From Salinibacterium sp. PAMC 21357 (GTDB taxonomy: Bacteria; Actinomycetota; Actinomycetes; Actinomycetales; Microbacteriaceae), in assembly GCF_000247645.1 (NCBI RefSeq), contig NZ_AHWA01000004.1, forward strand, positions 248,001 to 312,000: a DNA stretch of 64,000 nucleotides, given 5' to 3'. A model generated the notes under the pieces. That model worked only from the letters and a program-made list of their open reading frames with translations, was not told the origin of the DNA and made no database searches. Made by a program: the position numbers and the translations under genes. Positions 40,225-48,508 of this stretch are shown one piece after another (positions within the stretch are counted from its first letter, which is position 1; the number at the start of each line of letters is the position of its first letter).

Positions 40225-41162
40225 CTAGCTGGCGCGTCGACGACGAGCGAGCGCGGCGTTGAGGTCTGGTGCTCGGTCGTCAACGTCGATGATACCCATT
40301 CCCGCAAAACGGTTGGGGACGACAGGAGCTGGAGCCTCAACAGGTTTGGCCGGAGCGAGCTTGGCTTCGCGGGCCAGCTCTGCTTCTCGCGTTGCCGAGG
40401 CCATCGCCGCGGCGTTAGCGCGCAGCGCCTGCTCGGCGACTTCGGCGGCCTGGCGTAGCTCGGTATCGATTTCGCCCGCGTGACGTGCCGCAGCGAGTGC
40501 TGCTGCTGGAGCGTTGCTGCGCGTCAAGTACATAGGTTTGGGAACAGGAACCGGGGTCCAGCTGACCTTAGCGGTGACATTCTCGACGGGAGCGTCCGAG
40601 GAGAGCACTATGCGCCGCTGTGGAGCCGCCGTGCGCGTTGCGGGAGCAATATCGTCCCGTCGAGCGCGCGAGCGCTCTGCGAGCCGCGAGAGCATGCGCT
40701 TGCGCTGATTCCCGCGATCGTTGCTGTTGTGAGAACTACCCAGGCGCCGGACGCGATGGCGGCACCGGCCGCAACAATTAGTGAGAGCTGAACGCCGACA
40801 ACGGCGATGCTCGCGACGAGCACCAGCGCCGTGAAAGCGCGGGTGCGGCGAAGGCGGCGAGCCGAGAGTGCAAGCACCTGCTCGCGGGTAGGAGGAACAA
40901 CCGCGCGACCGACAGCGACGGGGCCTTGCAGCGCTCGCGCCTTCGTGAGCTCGGCGGCACGACGAGCAACAGCTTCGGCGCGCACCTCCTCTGGCAGCTC
41001 TGACGTTTGCGCCAGAACACGAATGGTCTGCTGCAATCGAACGGCATTGCGTTCCGTCGCCAAGTATTCGCGGTTCTTAAACCAGTTGGGAACGAGGTAT
41101 ACCAGCCAAAGCCCAGCGGCGAGCGCGATCATCACGCCGCCGCCGATACTGGTGAATTCCAT
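40225..41162 (-). CDS. Conserved actinobacterial membrane protein (possible GlpR-like), frame broken near 40700
   Basis: The first part starts MEFTSIGGGVMIALAAGLWL (one helix), has a charged helical linker, then two helices (AFTALVLVASIAVVGVQLSLIV and AIASGAWVVLTTATIAGIS). A second frame continues from MLSRLAERSRARRDD to a proline/alanine-rich tail with VVPNRFAGMGIIDVDDR. One extra A in the AA at 40700-40701 (minus strand GCAAGC) joins them as ISAKRMLSRLAERS, a 312-residue protein. In Corynebacteriales the gene after rimJ encodes a membrane protein of this layout, described as the receptor GlpR for the gephyrin-like Glp; that match is positional inference. Confidence 0.75.
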
Positions 41163-41272
41163 GGCTATACGGTACGAGCATCCGCGCAAGACACGCTGTC
41201 GGCACGCGGCAGTGAAATCAAAAGATGCTGAGAATTGCCCGAGCCTATCTCGGCGGCTCGCGAAAGTGAACG

Positions 41273-41932
41273 CTAACGGCGACGCAGGATCAGCGGATTT
41301 GCTGCCCGCGTGCGATCCGCTGTCGGAATATGGGCGTCCTCTTCGGGAACGTCACCCGCGCGCCAGCGACGCAAGACTCCCTGAGGCAACTCTTCTACCG
41401 TGAGAGCGAAACAAAAATGGTCGCGCCAATCGCCATCGATGTGGATGAAGCGACGCCTCAGCCCTTCATACCGGAACCCCAGCTTCTCAACGACGCGCAA
41501 GCTTGGACCGTTCTCGGGACGGATGCAGATCTCCATGCGGTGCAATCCGAGCTGAAAGAAGCAGAAATCAGTAGCCAGCGCGACAGCGGTCGGCGTAAGT
41601 CCTTTGCCAGCGAAACGCTCAGAAACCCAGTAGCCGATCGTGGCGGAGGCAAGCGAGCCATAAGTGATCGATGACACGTTGAGCTGTCCGGCGATCTCAC
41701 CGGCGTGCTCGATCACGAATGGTAGACCTGCTCCGACCCGAGACTGCTGCAGCAAACCCCGGATGCTCGACTTCACATCAAAAGACGACGGCCCAATCGG
41801 GCTCGTGGCCTCCCACTGGCGTAGCCAACCGCGGTTATCGCGAAGTTCGTGCTCTAACGCTCGTGCGTCTCGCACCCGAATGGGGCGAATAGTTGTGTCT
41901 CCGTCGCTGAGCGTCGGAATGCCAAACGCCAC
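41273..41932 (-). CDS. RimJ/RimL-type GNAT N-acetyltransferase
   Basis: A 219-residue acetyl-CoA-dependent acetyltransferase. It begins with a polar strand DTTIRPIRVRDARALEHEL, has the acetyl-CoA loop SERFAGKGLTPTAVALATDF, and ends GLHRMEICIRPENGPSLRVVEKLGFRYEG with the RimJ signature N-x-x-S-x-x-V-x-E-K-x-G-F. Its position next to galU is shared with Mycobacterium rimJ. The true substrate, ribosomal or other, is not determined. Confidence 0.9.
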   Translation of the reverse strand: MAFGIPTLSDGDTTIRPIRVRDARALEHELRDNRGWLRQWEATSPIGPSSFDVKSSIRGLLQQSRVGAGLPFVIEHAGEIAGQLNVSSITYGSLASATIGYWVSERFAGKGLTPTAVALATDFCFFQLGLHRMEICIRPENGPSLRVVEKLGFRYEGLRRRFIHIDGDWRDHFCFALTVEELPQGVLRRWRAGDVPEEDAHIPTADRTRAANPLILRRR

Positions 41933-41935
41933 CCG

Positions 41936-42826
41936 CTAGTCCAGTTGTGCGCTGAACTGTTTGAGCCACGGGCGCAAGTCTGGGCCCAAATCTTCACGCT
42001 CAACCGCGAGCTGCACAATTGCCTTGATGTAGTCGAGGCGGTCACCGGTGTCATAGCGGCGGCCGCGGAACACGACACCATAGACACCGCCAGCAATATC
42101 GTTCTCTGCCATCTCTTGCAGTGCATCCGTTAGCTGGATTTCGCCGCCCTTACCAGGATCGGTGCGCTCAAGAATGTCAAAGATCTCGGGACGCAAAACA
42201 TAGCGACCGATGATGGCCAGATTCGACAGGGCCGTGCCCTGAGCCGGCTTCTCAACTAATCCTGTAATACGCACAACGTCGTCATCGTCGGTGGGTTCGA
42301 CCGTAGCGATGCCGTACATGTGGCTCAGGGCAGGATCAACCTCCATGAGCGCAATCACTGTGGCATTGCGCCCGGACTGCTCTTCCAACATACGAGAGAG
42401 CAATACGTCACGCTCATCGATGAGGTCGTCACCGAGCAGAACGGCGAAAGGCTCTCGCCCGACGTGCATTTTTGCGCGAAGGATAGCGTGACCGAGTCCG
42501 CGAGGATCTCCTTGGCGCACGTAGTGCATGTCAGCGAGGTCGTTCGAGAACTCGACTTTGTGCAGGCGATCAGTGTCGCCCTTTCGCTGAAGAGTTGACT
42601 CCAATTCGGTCATTCGATCGAAGTGATTCTCGAGAGCGTTCTTATTCCGCCCCGTAATCATCAACACATCAGTGAGGCCAGCGGCAACCGCCTCCTCAAC
42701 GACATATTGGATCGCCGGTTTATCAACAACCGGCAACATCTCCTTCGGCATAGCTTTCGTTGCCGGAAGAAATCGTGTGCCCAGACCTGCAGCAGGAATA
42801 ACCGCTTTAGTAATCTTCGTAGCCAT
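41936..42826 (-). CDS. galU: UTP--glucose-1-phosphate uridylyltransferase
   Basis: A 296-residue enzyme making UDP-glucose, precursor for GalE and Ugd here. AVIPAAGLGTRFLPATKAMP is the nucleotide loop, PKEMLPVVDKPAIQYVVEEA follows, and VLLGDDLIDE carries the metal Asp. I start at the ATG at 42826; the frame continues to 42886 but would overlap the divergent formyl-THF ligase gene. It lies 3 bp upstream of the rimJ-like gene. Confidence 0.95.
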   Translation of the reverse strand: MATKITKAVIPAAGLGTRFLPATKAMPKEMLPVVDKPAIQYVVEEAVAAGLTDVLMITGRNKNALENHFDRMTELESTLQRKGDTDRLHKVEFSNDLADMHYVRQGDPRGLGHAILRAKMHVGREPFAVLLGDDLIDERDVLLSRMLEEQSGRNATVIALMEVDPALSHMYGIATVEPTDDDDVVRITGLVEKPAQGTALSNLAIIGRYVLRPEIFDILERTDPGKGGEIQLTDALQEMAENDIAGGVYGVVFRGRRYDTGDRLDYIKAIVQLAVEREDLGPDLRPWLKQFSAQLD

Positions 42827-42865
42827 GGGTACAGGGTAGTCGGCCAGTCTCGTAGAATGGTGAAT

Positions 42866-43456
42866 ATGACCGACGACGTCAGTCACGATAAACGTGCACT
42901 TAGGGCCGAATTACGCGAACGCCGCCGCATCTGTACCGCCAAAGAGCGGGAAGAATCTGAAGCGGGGGTGACCGCGAACCTTATCGAACTCGCTACCCGG
43001 CTTGAATCGAAATCGGTCGCCGCTTACCTCTCAACCACTGACGAACCCCAAACTCGCGGTTTTCTCCGTTGGGCTTGCGAACACGACATCAGTGTTCTGC
43101 TCCCCATCTCCCGCGCCGATGGCTTGCTCGACTGGGCACCCTATGACGGCGAAGAAGAAGACAACGACCTCATTGGAATGCCAGCTCCCACGAGTGAAGT
43201 TCTCGGCCCAATCGCCATCAACGACGTCGACCTGATCATTGTGCCCGCGGCATCTGTAGACCGCACCGGCATGCGCATGGGCTGGGGCCGCGGCTACTTC
43301 GATAAGACGCTCGGCTCCATGGAGACCAAGCCCCCCATCTACGCCGTGATCTTTGAAAGCGAATTCGTGGATGCTGTTCCTACAGAAATTCATGACCAAC
43401 CTGTCAATGGCATAGTCACTCCCTCGGGAATTGTGACCATTACCGAGCACAACTAA
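42866..43456 (+). CDS. 5-formyltetrahydrofolate cyclo-ligase
   Basis: A 196-residue ATP-dependent enzyme converting 5-formyl-THF to 5,10-methenyl-THF. It shows KRALRAELRERRR at the start, the ATP motif RTGMRMGWGRGYFDKTL near residue 130, and VPTEIHDQPVNGIVTPSG at the end, all family signatures. The start was taken at the ATG at 42866; an ATG three codons upstream is possible. It begins a plus-strand cluster with the FmdB-like gene and mscL, an order conserved in mycobacteria. Confidence 0.93.
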   Translation: MTDDVSHDKRALRAELRERRRICTAKEREESEAGVTANLIELATRLESKSVAAYLSTTDEPQTRGFLRWACEHDISVLLPISRADGLLDWAPYDGEEEDNDLIGMPAPTSEVLGPIAINDVDLIIVPAASVDRTGMRMGWGRGYFDKTLGSMETKPPIYAVIFESEFVDAVPTEIHDQPVNGIVTPSGIVTITEHN

Positions 43457-43463
43457 GGATCTA

Positions 43464-43877
43464 GTGCCTACTTACTCTTACCGCTGCACCGAATGCGACA
43501 ACGCTTTCGATATTCAGCAGTCATTCACCGATGACTCGCTTACGGTGTGCCCAACTTGCCAAGGAAAACTCCGCAAGGTGTTCTCGGCAGTCGGTGTGAC
43601 CTTCAACGGCTCCGGCTTCTACCGCAACGATTCCCGCGCCACGACAAGCTCAAGCGACTCGAGTTCGTCGGGTAAATCGTCGCCAAGCAAGGGGTCTTCA
43701 GACTCGTCATCGAGCTCCTCCGGAAGCAGTTCGTCGGAGTCGGGATCATCAAGTTCGGGGGCTTCAGGCTCCGGCTCATCCGGGTCGTCCTCTGGGTCTT
43801 CCTCCGGGTCTTCCTCTGGCTCAACTTCGTCGTCTTCCTCGCCAGCCTCTTCTTCTTCGGCGGCAAAAGCGTCATAG
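43464..43877 (+). CDS. FmdB-family zinc-ribbon protein with Ser/Gly-rich tail
   Basis: A 137-residue protein. Residues 1-52 are a zinc ribbon: YSYRCTECDNAFDI and TVCPTCQGKLRKVFS, with four cysteines in two CxxC pairs, then FNGSGFYRND. The last 75 residues are almost only Ser and Gly, encoded by an imperfect repeat of about 12 bp (roughly 43765-43830). FmdB-like proteins lie beside mscL and formyl-THF ligase in many actinobacteria; function unproven. The long low-complexity tail may vary in length. Confidence 0.88.
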   Translation: MPTYSYRCTECDNAFDIQQSFTDDSLTVCPTCQGKLRKVFSAVGVTFNGSGFYRNDSRATTSSSDSSSSGKSSPSKGSSDSSSSSSGSSSSESGSSSSGASGSGSSGSSSGSSSGSSSGSTSSSSSPASSSSAAKAS

Positions 43878-43908
43878 TTGACGCATCCCCCACGAGAAGG
43901 AGCACCAA

Positions 43909-44319
43909 ATGTTAAGCGGATTTAAGGCCTTTATTTTGCGCGGCAACGTCATTGACCTTGCCGTCGCGGTGGTCATTGGCGCTGCATTCACCGCAGTCGT
44001 CAACACGATCGTCGAGGCAGTCTTCAACCCCCTCATCGGAGCACTCTTCAATGCCGAGAACCTTGCCAAAGCACTGCCGGTAGCCATTCCCAACGCTGGC
44101 GGTGAGGATGCCGTCATCTACTTCGGCGCCGTAATCGCGGCCATCATCCAGTTCTTGCTCATCGCTGTCGTCGTGTACTTCGCAATCGTCGCGCCGATGA
44201 ACTACGCGAACAAGCTTGCCAACGCTCGCAAGCCTGTCGTCGTCGAGCCAGAAGCCGGACCAACTGAAGCCGAGTTGCTTGTTCAGATCCGCGACCTTCT
44301 CGCGGTACAAAAGAGCTAG
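43909..44319 (+). CDS. mscL: Large-conductance mechanosensitive channel
   Basis: A 136-residue MscL. The N-terminal helix FKAFILRGNVIDLAVAVVIGAAFTAVV forms the pore-lining TM1 with its small residues, then a periplasmic loop (GGEDAVIYFG) and TM2 (VIAAIIQFLLIAVVVYFAIV), followed by a charged C-terminal helix EAELLVQIRDLLAVQ. It opens under hypoosmotic stress. It ends a block with 5-FCL and fmdB-like genes; the ATG follows GAAGGAG. Confidence 0.96.
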   Translation: MLSGFKAFILRGNVIDLAVAVVIGAAFTAVVNTIVEAVFNPLIGALFNAENLAKALPVAIPNAGGEDAVIYFGAVIAAIIQFLLIAVVVYFAIVAPMNYANKLANARKPVVVEPEAGPTEAELLVQIRDLLAVQKS

Positions 44320-44370
44320 TTACTCGCCGCTACCCCGTAGCCCCCGAACTGTCGACGGGCGGCCAAGGCA

Positions 44371-44592
44371 CTACCCCCAATGCGGAGGTTTGTCGCCCTT
44401 AAGCCGCTCGTCGTTTTCGTCAACGAGATAACGTTCCGGCTCGCCGGTGGGATGAGGGTCAGAGCCCTGAGGTGGCTCGGTTGATACCCGGCGGCGTTTG
44501 CGAGCGTGTGGTTTCGTCAGCGGCTCGTTAGCCGCATCGGCAACGTGCTCGTTATTCTGCTCACTCCGCGGAGAGCCGTCAGGGCCACTCAC
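44371..44592 (-). CDS. Small charged hypothetical protein
   Basis: A 73-residue hydrophilic protein starting at a GTG at 44592, three bases after the helicase-like gene's stop, on the same strand. It has no helices in the membrane and no cysteine. A basic patch PHARKRRRVS precedes GEPERYLVDENDERLKGDKP. Close spacing suggests co-transcription and possible cooperation with the large protein. No family recognised. Confidence 0.6.
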   Translation of the reverse strand: MSGPDGSPRSEQNNEHVADAANEPLTKPHARKRRRVSTEPPQGSDPHPTGEPERYLVDENDERLKGDKPPHWG

Positions 44593-44595
44593 GAG

Positions 44596-47500
44596 TTACT
44601 GCTCGGGACGAGTGGTGGGGATGATCGTAATCGGCTCAGTAGTGGGTGCAGGCTCTGCTCCGAGCATCCGGGCCACCTTATCGGCAACCTGATCGGGGTC
44701 GCTGAAGAGTTCGAAAGCATGCACACGCAAGTAGTGCCAGCCGAGGCGACGCAACAACTCTGGGCGCAGGCGCAACGATTCACGCAAGCTTGACTCGTGC
44801 ACCATGGCATCGGTTTCGATGGTTCCGCAACGACCGCCGCGGGAGGCAACGAGCCCCAGCTTGCCGCGGTGACCGAGAGCAACCCGTAGACCGCGCTTTT
44901 CTAGGCGACGCGCCAAATCCACGAGCATCGGATCGCTATCGTCGGGCACCGGAACTTCGGCGTAGCGGGCATCCACTTCGTCGAGCACCTCGGCCAGGGC
45001 AACAGCACCGTGCTTCATGCGACCATCGTCGAGGTCTTCTGAACGGAACGACGTCACAATCTCGAGCGAGCGACGAGCACGCGTCATAGCGACAGCGAGC
45101 AGTCGTTCTCCCCCGGGCTCACCCAAGGAACCGAAGTCAGAGAGCACGCGACCGTGCGGCGTGCGGCCGTATCCAATAGAGAAAATGACCCGGTCACGGC
45201 TTTGGGCCACAGCCTGATCGATCGTAGTAACCGTGAACGGTTCGGCACGATCGCCGATGATGACATCGAGCAATTCGGGGCGACGGCGGCTCACAGCATC
45301 CAACACTGACTGCATAACCCGCACCGAGTGCAGCGGGCTTGCCGTAATCACCATGAGCGACTCTTGCGGGCGCTTAGTGGCATGGTCCAGAACGAGTTCG
45401 ACGACGCGAGAGACCTCAGCGTCAGGGCTTTCGACCGCACCAGAGTCAGGGTCGGGCATACCGACGCCGTCTTTGACGTAGCTGACGGCGAGACTGCCGT
45501 GGCCGAGGAAGCTTCCCGCCCACGGCAATGACTCAATCTGACCGTCGTAGAAACGGCGGTTGACGAGCTCAGCAAGTTCTTCGCCGCCGGGGCGGTAGCT
45601 TCGCGTCAACGTGAGAGTCGGCAGCAGGGCACTGAGACGAGCAAAGGCCGAATCTTCAACGAGAGCCTCGCGCACCTCATCATCGATCGGCGGCGGCGCA
45701 TCCACAGTCGCATCGCGCACCGCGATCTCGAACGGGGTCGGCGACTGGATGACAGGGTCACCGACAACAACGACTTGCTTCGAGCGGCGGATTGCTCCGG
45801 CCACTTCTGCGATGGTCATCGCGCCGGCATCCACCAGAAACACCGTGTCGAACGGCATGGTGTCGACGACGGTATCGATCTCATAGGGCGAGGCAAGCCA
45901 GACGGGCGCGATCGTGCGCGAGAGGTGGGGCGCTGAGGTTTGCACGTCGAACGAGGTAAGGCGCTCTTTGGAGAGCGCGCGCTTGAGGGCGCTCGCTTCG
46001 TCTGGCCAATCGACAAGCCCGATCTTCCAGTTTTCCGCGATCTGCCATGACAACTGCTTGGCGTTGGCAGAGGCATGCGCTTCATCAACGAGGCGGAAGT
46101 CTGCTTCTAGCCGGTCAACAACCGAAGTGTTGGCATTGAGCAGAGCGCGATCCAGCTCGAGCATGGAATCGAGCGCTGACTTCCACCACGAAAGCTCGAG
46201 CTCCGCCGCTACCTGATCTTCAGGAACATGGCGCTTCGCCAGATCATCGATCAGAGGATTGAGTTTGAGATCGCGCAGGCTGCCCATGAGCGCCGTGCGC
46301 TCTTGCAGGTTATTGAGCACATCAGACTCGGCGGCGAGCGCCGAAACTTTGTCAATCAAGAAGGGAATCGGCAAGGCGGAGAGCTTGACGTGGGTGTCGG
46401 CGATCCCCAACGGAATGTCGAGAGCACCGAGATCTTCTGACACCTGCTGGTACGAACGCTGAACTTCGCCAATTCCGACCGGCACGGCCGGGCTAGCGCC
46501 CTCAGCCACAAAACGGTGCCACAGCACACGCTGCTTTTGGATGCGCATGAGCGCGGCATGCATGTCATTGACGCGCACACCAGGACGCACGTACTCGAGC
46601 GCAAGCTTCTTGAGCCGACGACGATTGGAATTCGTCATATCGGGAAAATCACGACGCGGTGCTGTTGCCGCAATGAGTTCCGTGATCGCCCGATCGAACA
46701 CCGTCGGAACGAAACGGTCGAGAGTCTCCCGAAGATCAACGAGCAGGCGCAAATACACGCCCAACTCTTCAATGCTCTGGAAGGGACGCATCCGAGTGTT
46801 TGACACCAGACGGTTCGCGACATCCAACAGCTCAGAGAGCTGACCGTTGACGCGCTTCGCGATCTCGTGTGCCTTAAGCGCTTCGCCGCCATTGGCAAAC
46901 TGCGCGCCGTACCAAGGTGAATCGCCGGGACCGTACTTGAACTCGCCAAGCTTGGCAGCAGCAATGATCACGCCGGTAGCAGAGCTACGATCCTTCGCGA
47001 GCTTCTCTACAGCCTCGCGCGACAGGCGAGCAGTCGTCGATGGCGGGGTCGGCAACAACGCCAAACGGCTGAGCTCGGAAACACAATCGAGAACCGAGAC
47101 ACCGAGAACATCATCGGCAACCGACATCGACCCGCGGTAGTCGAGCATGATCTTGCGCAGACGCAGCAGGGCGTCATCCACGTCTTCGATCTGAGGATGC
47201 GTGGCCTTCTCGCTGCGAGAAATTGAGCGAATGATGTCGCGACGCAGAGTGCGCGGGGCGACCGCGAGACCGGGAAGCCCAATATCGCCGAAGCGGTCAG
47301 CGATCGAATGCAGTGACGCACGACGTGGAGTCACGATAAGAACGCGCTTGTTCTGCGCAACCAGAGCACCGACCGCGTTAACGATGGTTTGCGTTCCGCC
47401 AGTACCCGGCAGGGTGCGCACCACCAGCGAGTTGCCGGCCCCAATCTGGGCGATAACGTTTTCTTGCTCGGCATCTGCATCGAGCAGCAGGTTATCGGTT

Positions 47501-48393
47501 TGCGGCGAGCGTTGATCGGCCGAGAGTGCCGGAACGGGAGAGTAACCCTCCTTGATGGTCCACGCTGCCGCGGTGTTACCCGCCAGCGCATCCAAGATCG
47601 GGTTCTTCAGCTCAGCAGCGTCGTCAGTCATACCCGGAGCGACATCAGCAAACGACGACACCACCAAGCGAGGACTTACCGCAAAGTTCGAGAGGTGCGA
47701 GGTGAGGCCGCGCAGGCGATCAATGACCGGGTTCGGCTTGAACGTGCCATCGGCATCCGCGAGAGCAACAAACGATTGGGAATCAAGACGCAAATGGAAT
47801 TGTTCGTCGAGAGCACGAGCGAGTTCTGGATTGAGGTAGGCAGCACCGCGCAGCTTGAGCTCAAAGTCACGACCATGACGACGGATGGCGAGGGGGCGCA
47901 ATAACACCGGGGCGCAGTATTCGACGTCCTCGTGGTTCCACCGCGCAATGCCGATACCCAAGTGCACCGAATCGATTCCGCGAGCCGTTGACAGCTCGAG
48001 CCCCTTCGCCGCGACGGCGCCGGCGGCGACCTTTGCCGATCGCAACGCAACATCGTCACGGATGAGGCTGGAGAGCAAGGTGCGCTTGCCGGTAATGAAC
48101 TGGGCGAGGCCGCCGGGATGCGTCGTAGAGAGTTCGACGCGTGTTCGCGGCGAATCTACGAAATGCAACAGTGGCGACTGGCCACCCAGTGCGGACAATT
48201 GCGAACGCCACAGCGTCCACGTGGGCTCTGCAACGTTTCCGGCCATGATGTTCGGCTCACCAAAACTCAGCGTGTGAGGCGCTGTTACCTGAATATGGGG
48301 ATGGGAGTGCTCGTTTTCACCGTCGTCGACGTTCTCGTCAACCGAATCTGGGTCAACCGAGAAGTCATCTGAAACTTTATCTGCACGCCACAC
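44596..48393 (-). CDS. SF1 helicase-like protein with degenerate Walker motifs and a possible REase-like tail
   Basis: A 1265-residue protein with DUF4011/SF1 (Upf1-like) layout. The N-terminal domain reads YCAPVLLRPLAIRRHGRDFEL. Walker A is TLPGTGGTQTI, with Gly where GKT has Lys. Walker B is FLVDAGAM, with Ala where DEAS has Glu. Later motifs are readable: VVVGDPVIQS, TRSYRPGGEELAELVNRRFYDG, VIFSIGYGRTPHGR, and AVAMTRARRSL with the motif VI arginine. The C-terminal TIETDAMVHESSLRE plus LGWHYLRVHAFELF resembles the MTES_1575 nuclease-like fold. ATP hydrolysis is probably lost, so it may work as a scaffold or regulated binder. GTG start. Confidence 0.82.
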   Translation of the reverse strand: MWRADKVSDDFSVDPDSVDENVDDGENEHSHPHIQVTAPHTLSFGEPNIMAGNVAEPTWTLWRSQLSALGGQSPLLHFVDSPRTRVELSTTHPGGLAQFITGKRTLLSSLIRDDVALRSAKVAAGAVAAKGLELSTARGIDSVHLGIGIARWNHEDVEYCAPVLLRPLAIRRHGRDFELKLRGAAYLNPELARALDEQFHLRLDSQSFVALADADGTFKPNPVIDRLRGLTSHLSNFAVSPRLVVSSFADVAPGMTDDAAELKNPILDALAGNTAAAWTIKEGYSPVPALSADQRSPQTDNLLLDADAEQENVIAQIGAGNSLVVRTLPGTGGTQTIVNAVGALVAQNKRVLIVTPRRASLHSIADRFGDIGLPGLAVAPRTLRRDIIRSISRSEKATHPQIEDVDDALLRLRKIMLDYRGSMSVADDVLGVSVLDCVSELSRLALLPTPPSTTARLSREAVEKLAKDRSSATGVIIAAAKLGEFKYGPGDSPWYGAQFANGGEALKAHEIAKRVNGQLSELLDVANRLVSNTRMRPFQSIEELGVYLRLLVDLRETLDRFVPTVFDRAITELIAATAPRRDFPDMTNSNRRRLKKLALEYVRPGVRVNDMHAALMRIQKQRVLWHRFVAEGASPAVPVGIGEVQRSYQQVSEDLGALDIPLGIADTHVKLSALPIPFLIDKVSALAAESDVLNNLQERTALMGSLRDLKLNPLIDDLAKRHVPEDQVAAELELSWWKSALDSMLELDRALLNANTSVVDRLEADFRLVDEAHASANAKQLSWQIAENWKIGLVDWPDEASALKRALSKERLTSFDVQTSAPHLSRTIAPVWLASPYEIDTVVDTMPFDTVFLVDAGAMTIAEVAGAIRRSKQVVVVGDPVIQSPTPFEIAVRDATVDAPPPIDDEVREALVEDSAFARLSALLPTLTLTRSYRPGGEELAELVNRRFYDGQIESLPWAGSFLGHGSLAVSYVKDGVGMPDPDSGAVESPDAEVSRVVELVLDHATKRPQESLMVITASPLHSVRVMQSVLDAVSRRRPELLDVIIGDRAEPFTVTTIDQAVAQSRDRVIFSIGYGRTPHGRVLSDFGSLGEPGGERLLAVAMTRARRSLEIVTSFRSEDLDDGRMKHGAVALAEVLDEVDARYAEVPVPDDSDPMLVDLARRLEKRGLRVALGHRGKLGLVASRGGRCGTIETDAMVHESSLRESLRLRPELLRRLGWHYLRVHAFELFSDPDQVADKVARMLGAEPAPTTEPITIIPTTRPEQ

Positions 48394-48508
48394 ACCGCCA
48401 CCTTAAGCGTCTAACTGCAAAAAATGGTGCAACCACCACGAGTTTCGTCAGACTCAATGGCTGGCCGTACCCCCAGTTGTTGCGGCACACGGCCCTAGAA
48501 TACGACTC

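Noticed and set aside
43660-43830. Repeated TCCTC/GGGTC blocks resembling a short repeat array.
   Set aside because: They encode the Ser/Gly tail in frame; unit size and lack of spacers rule out a CRISPR array.
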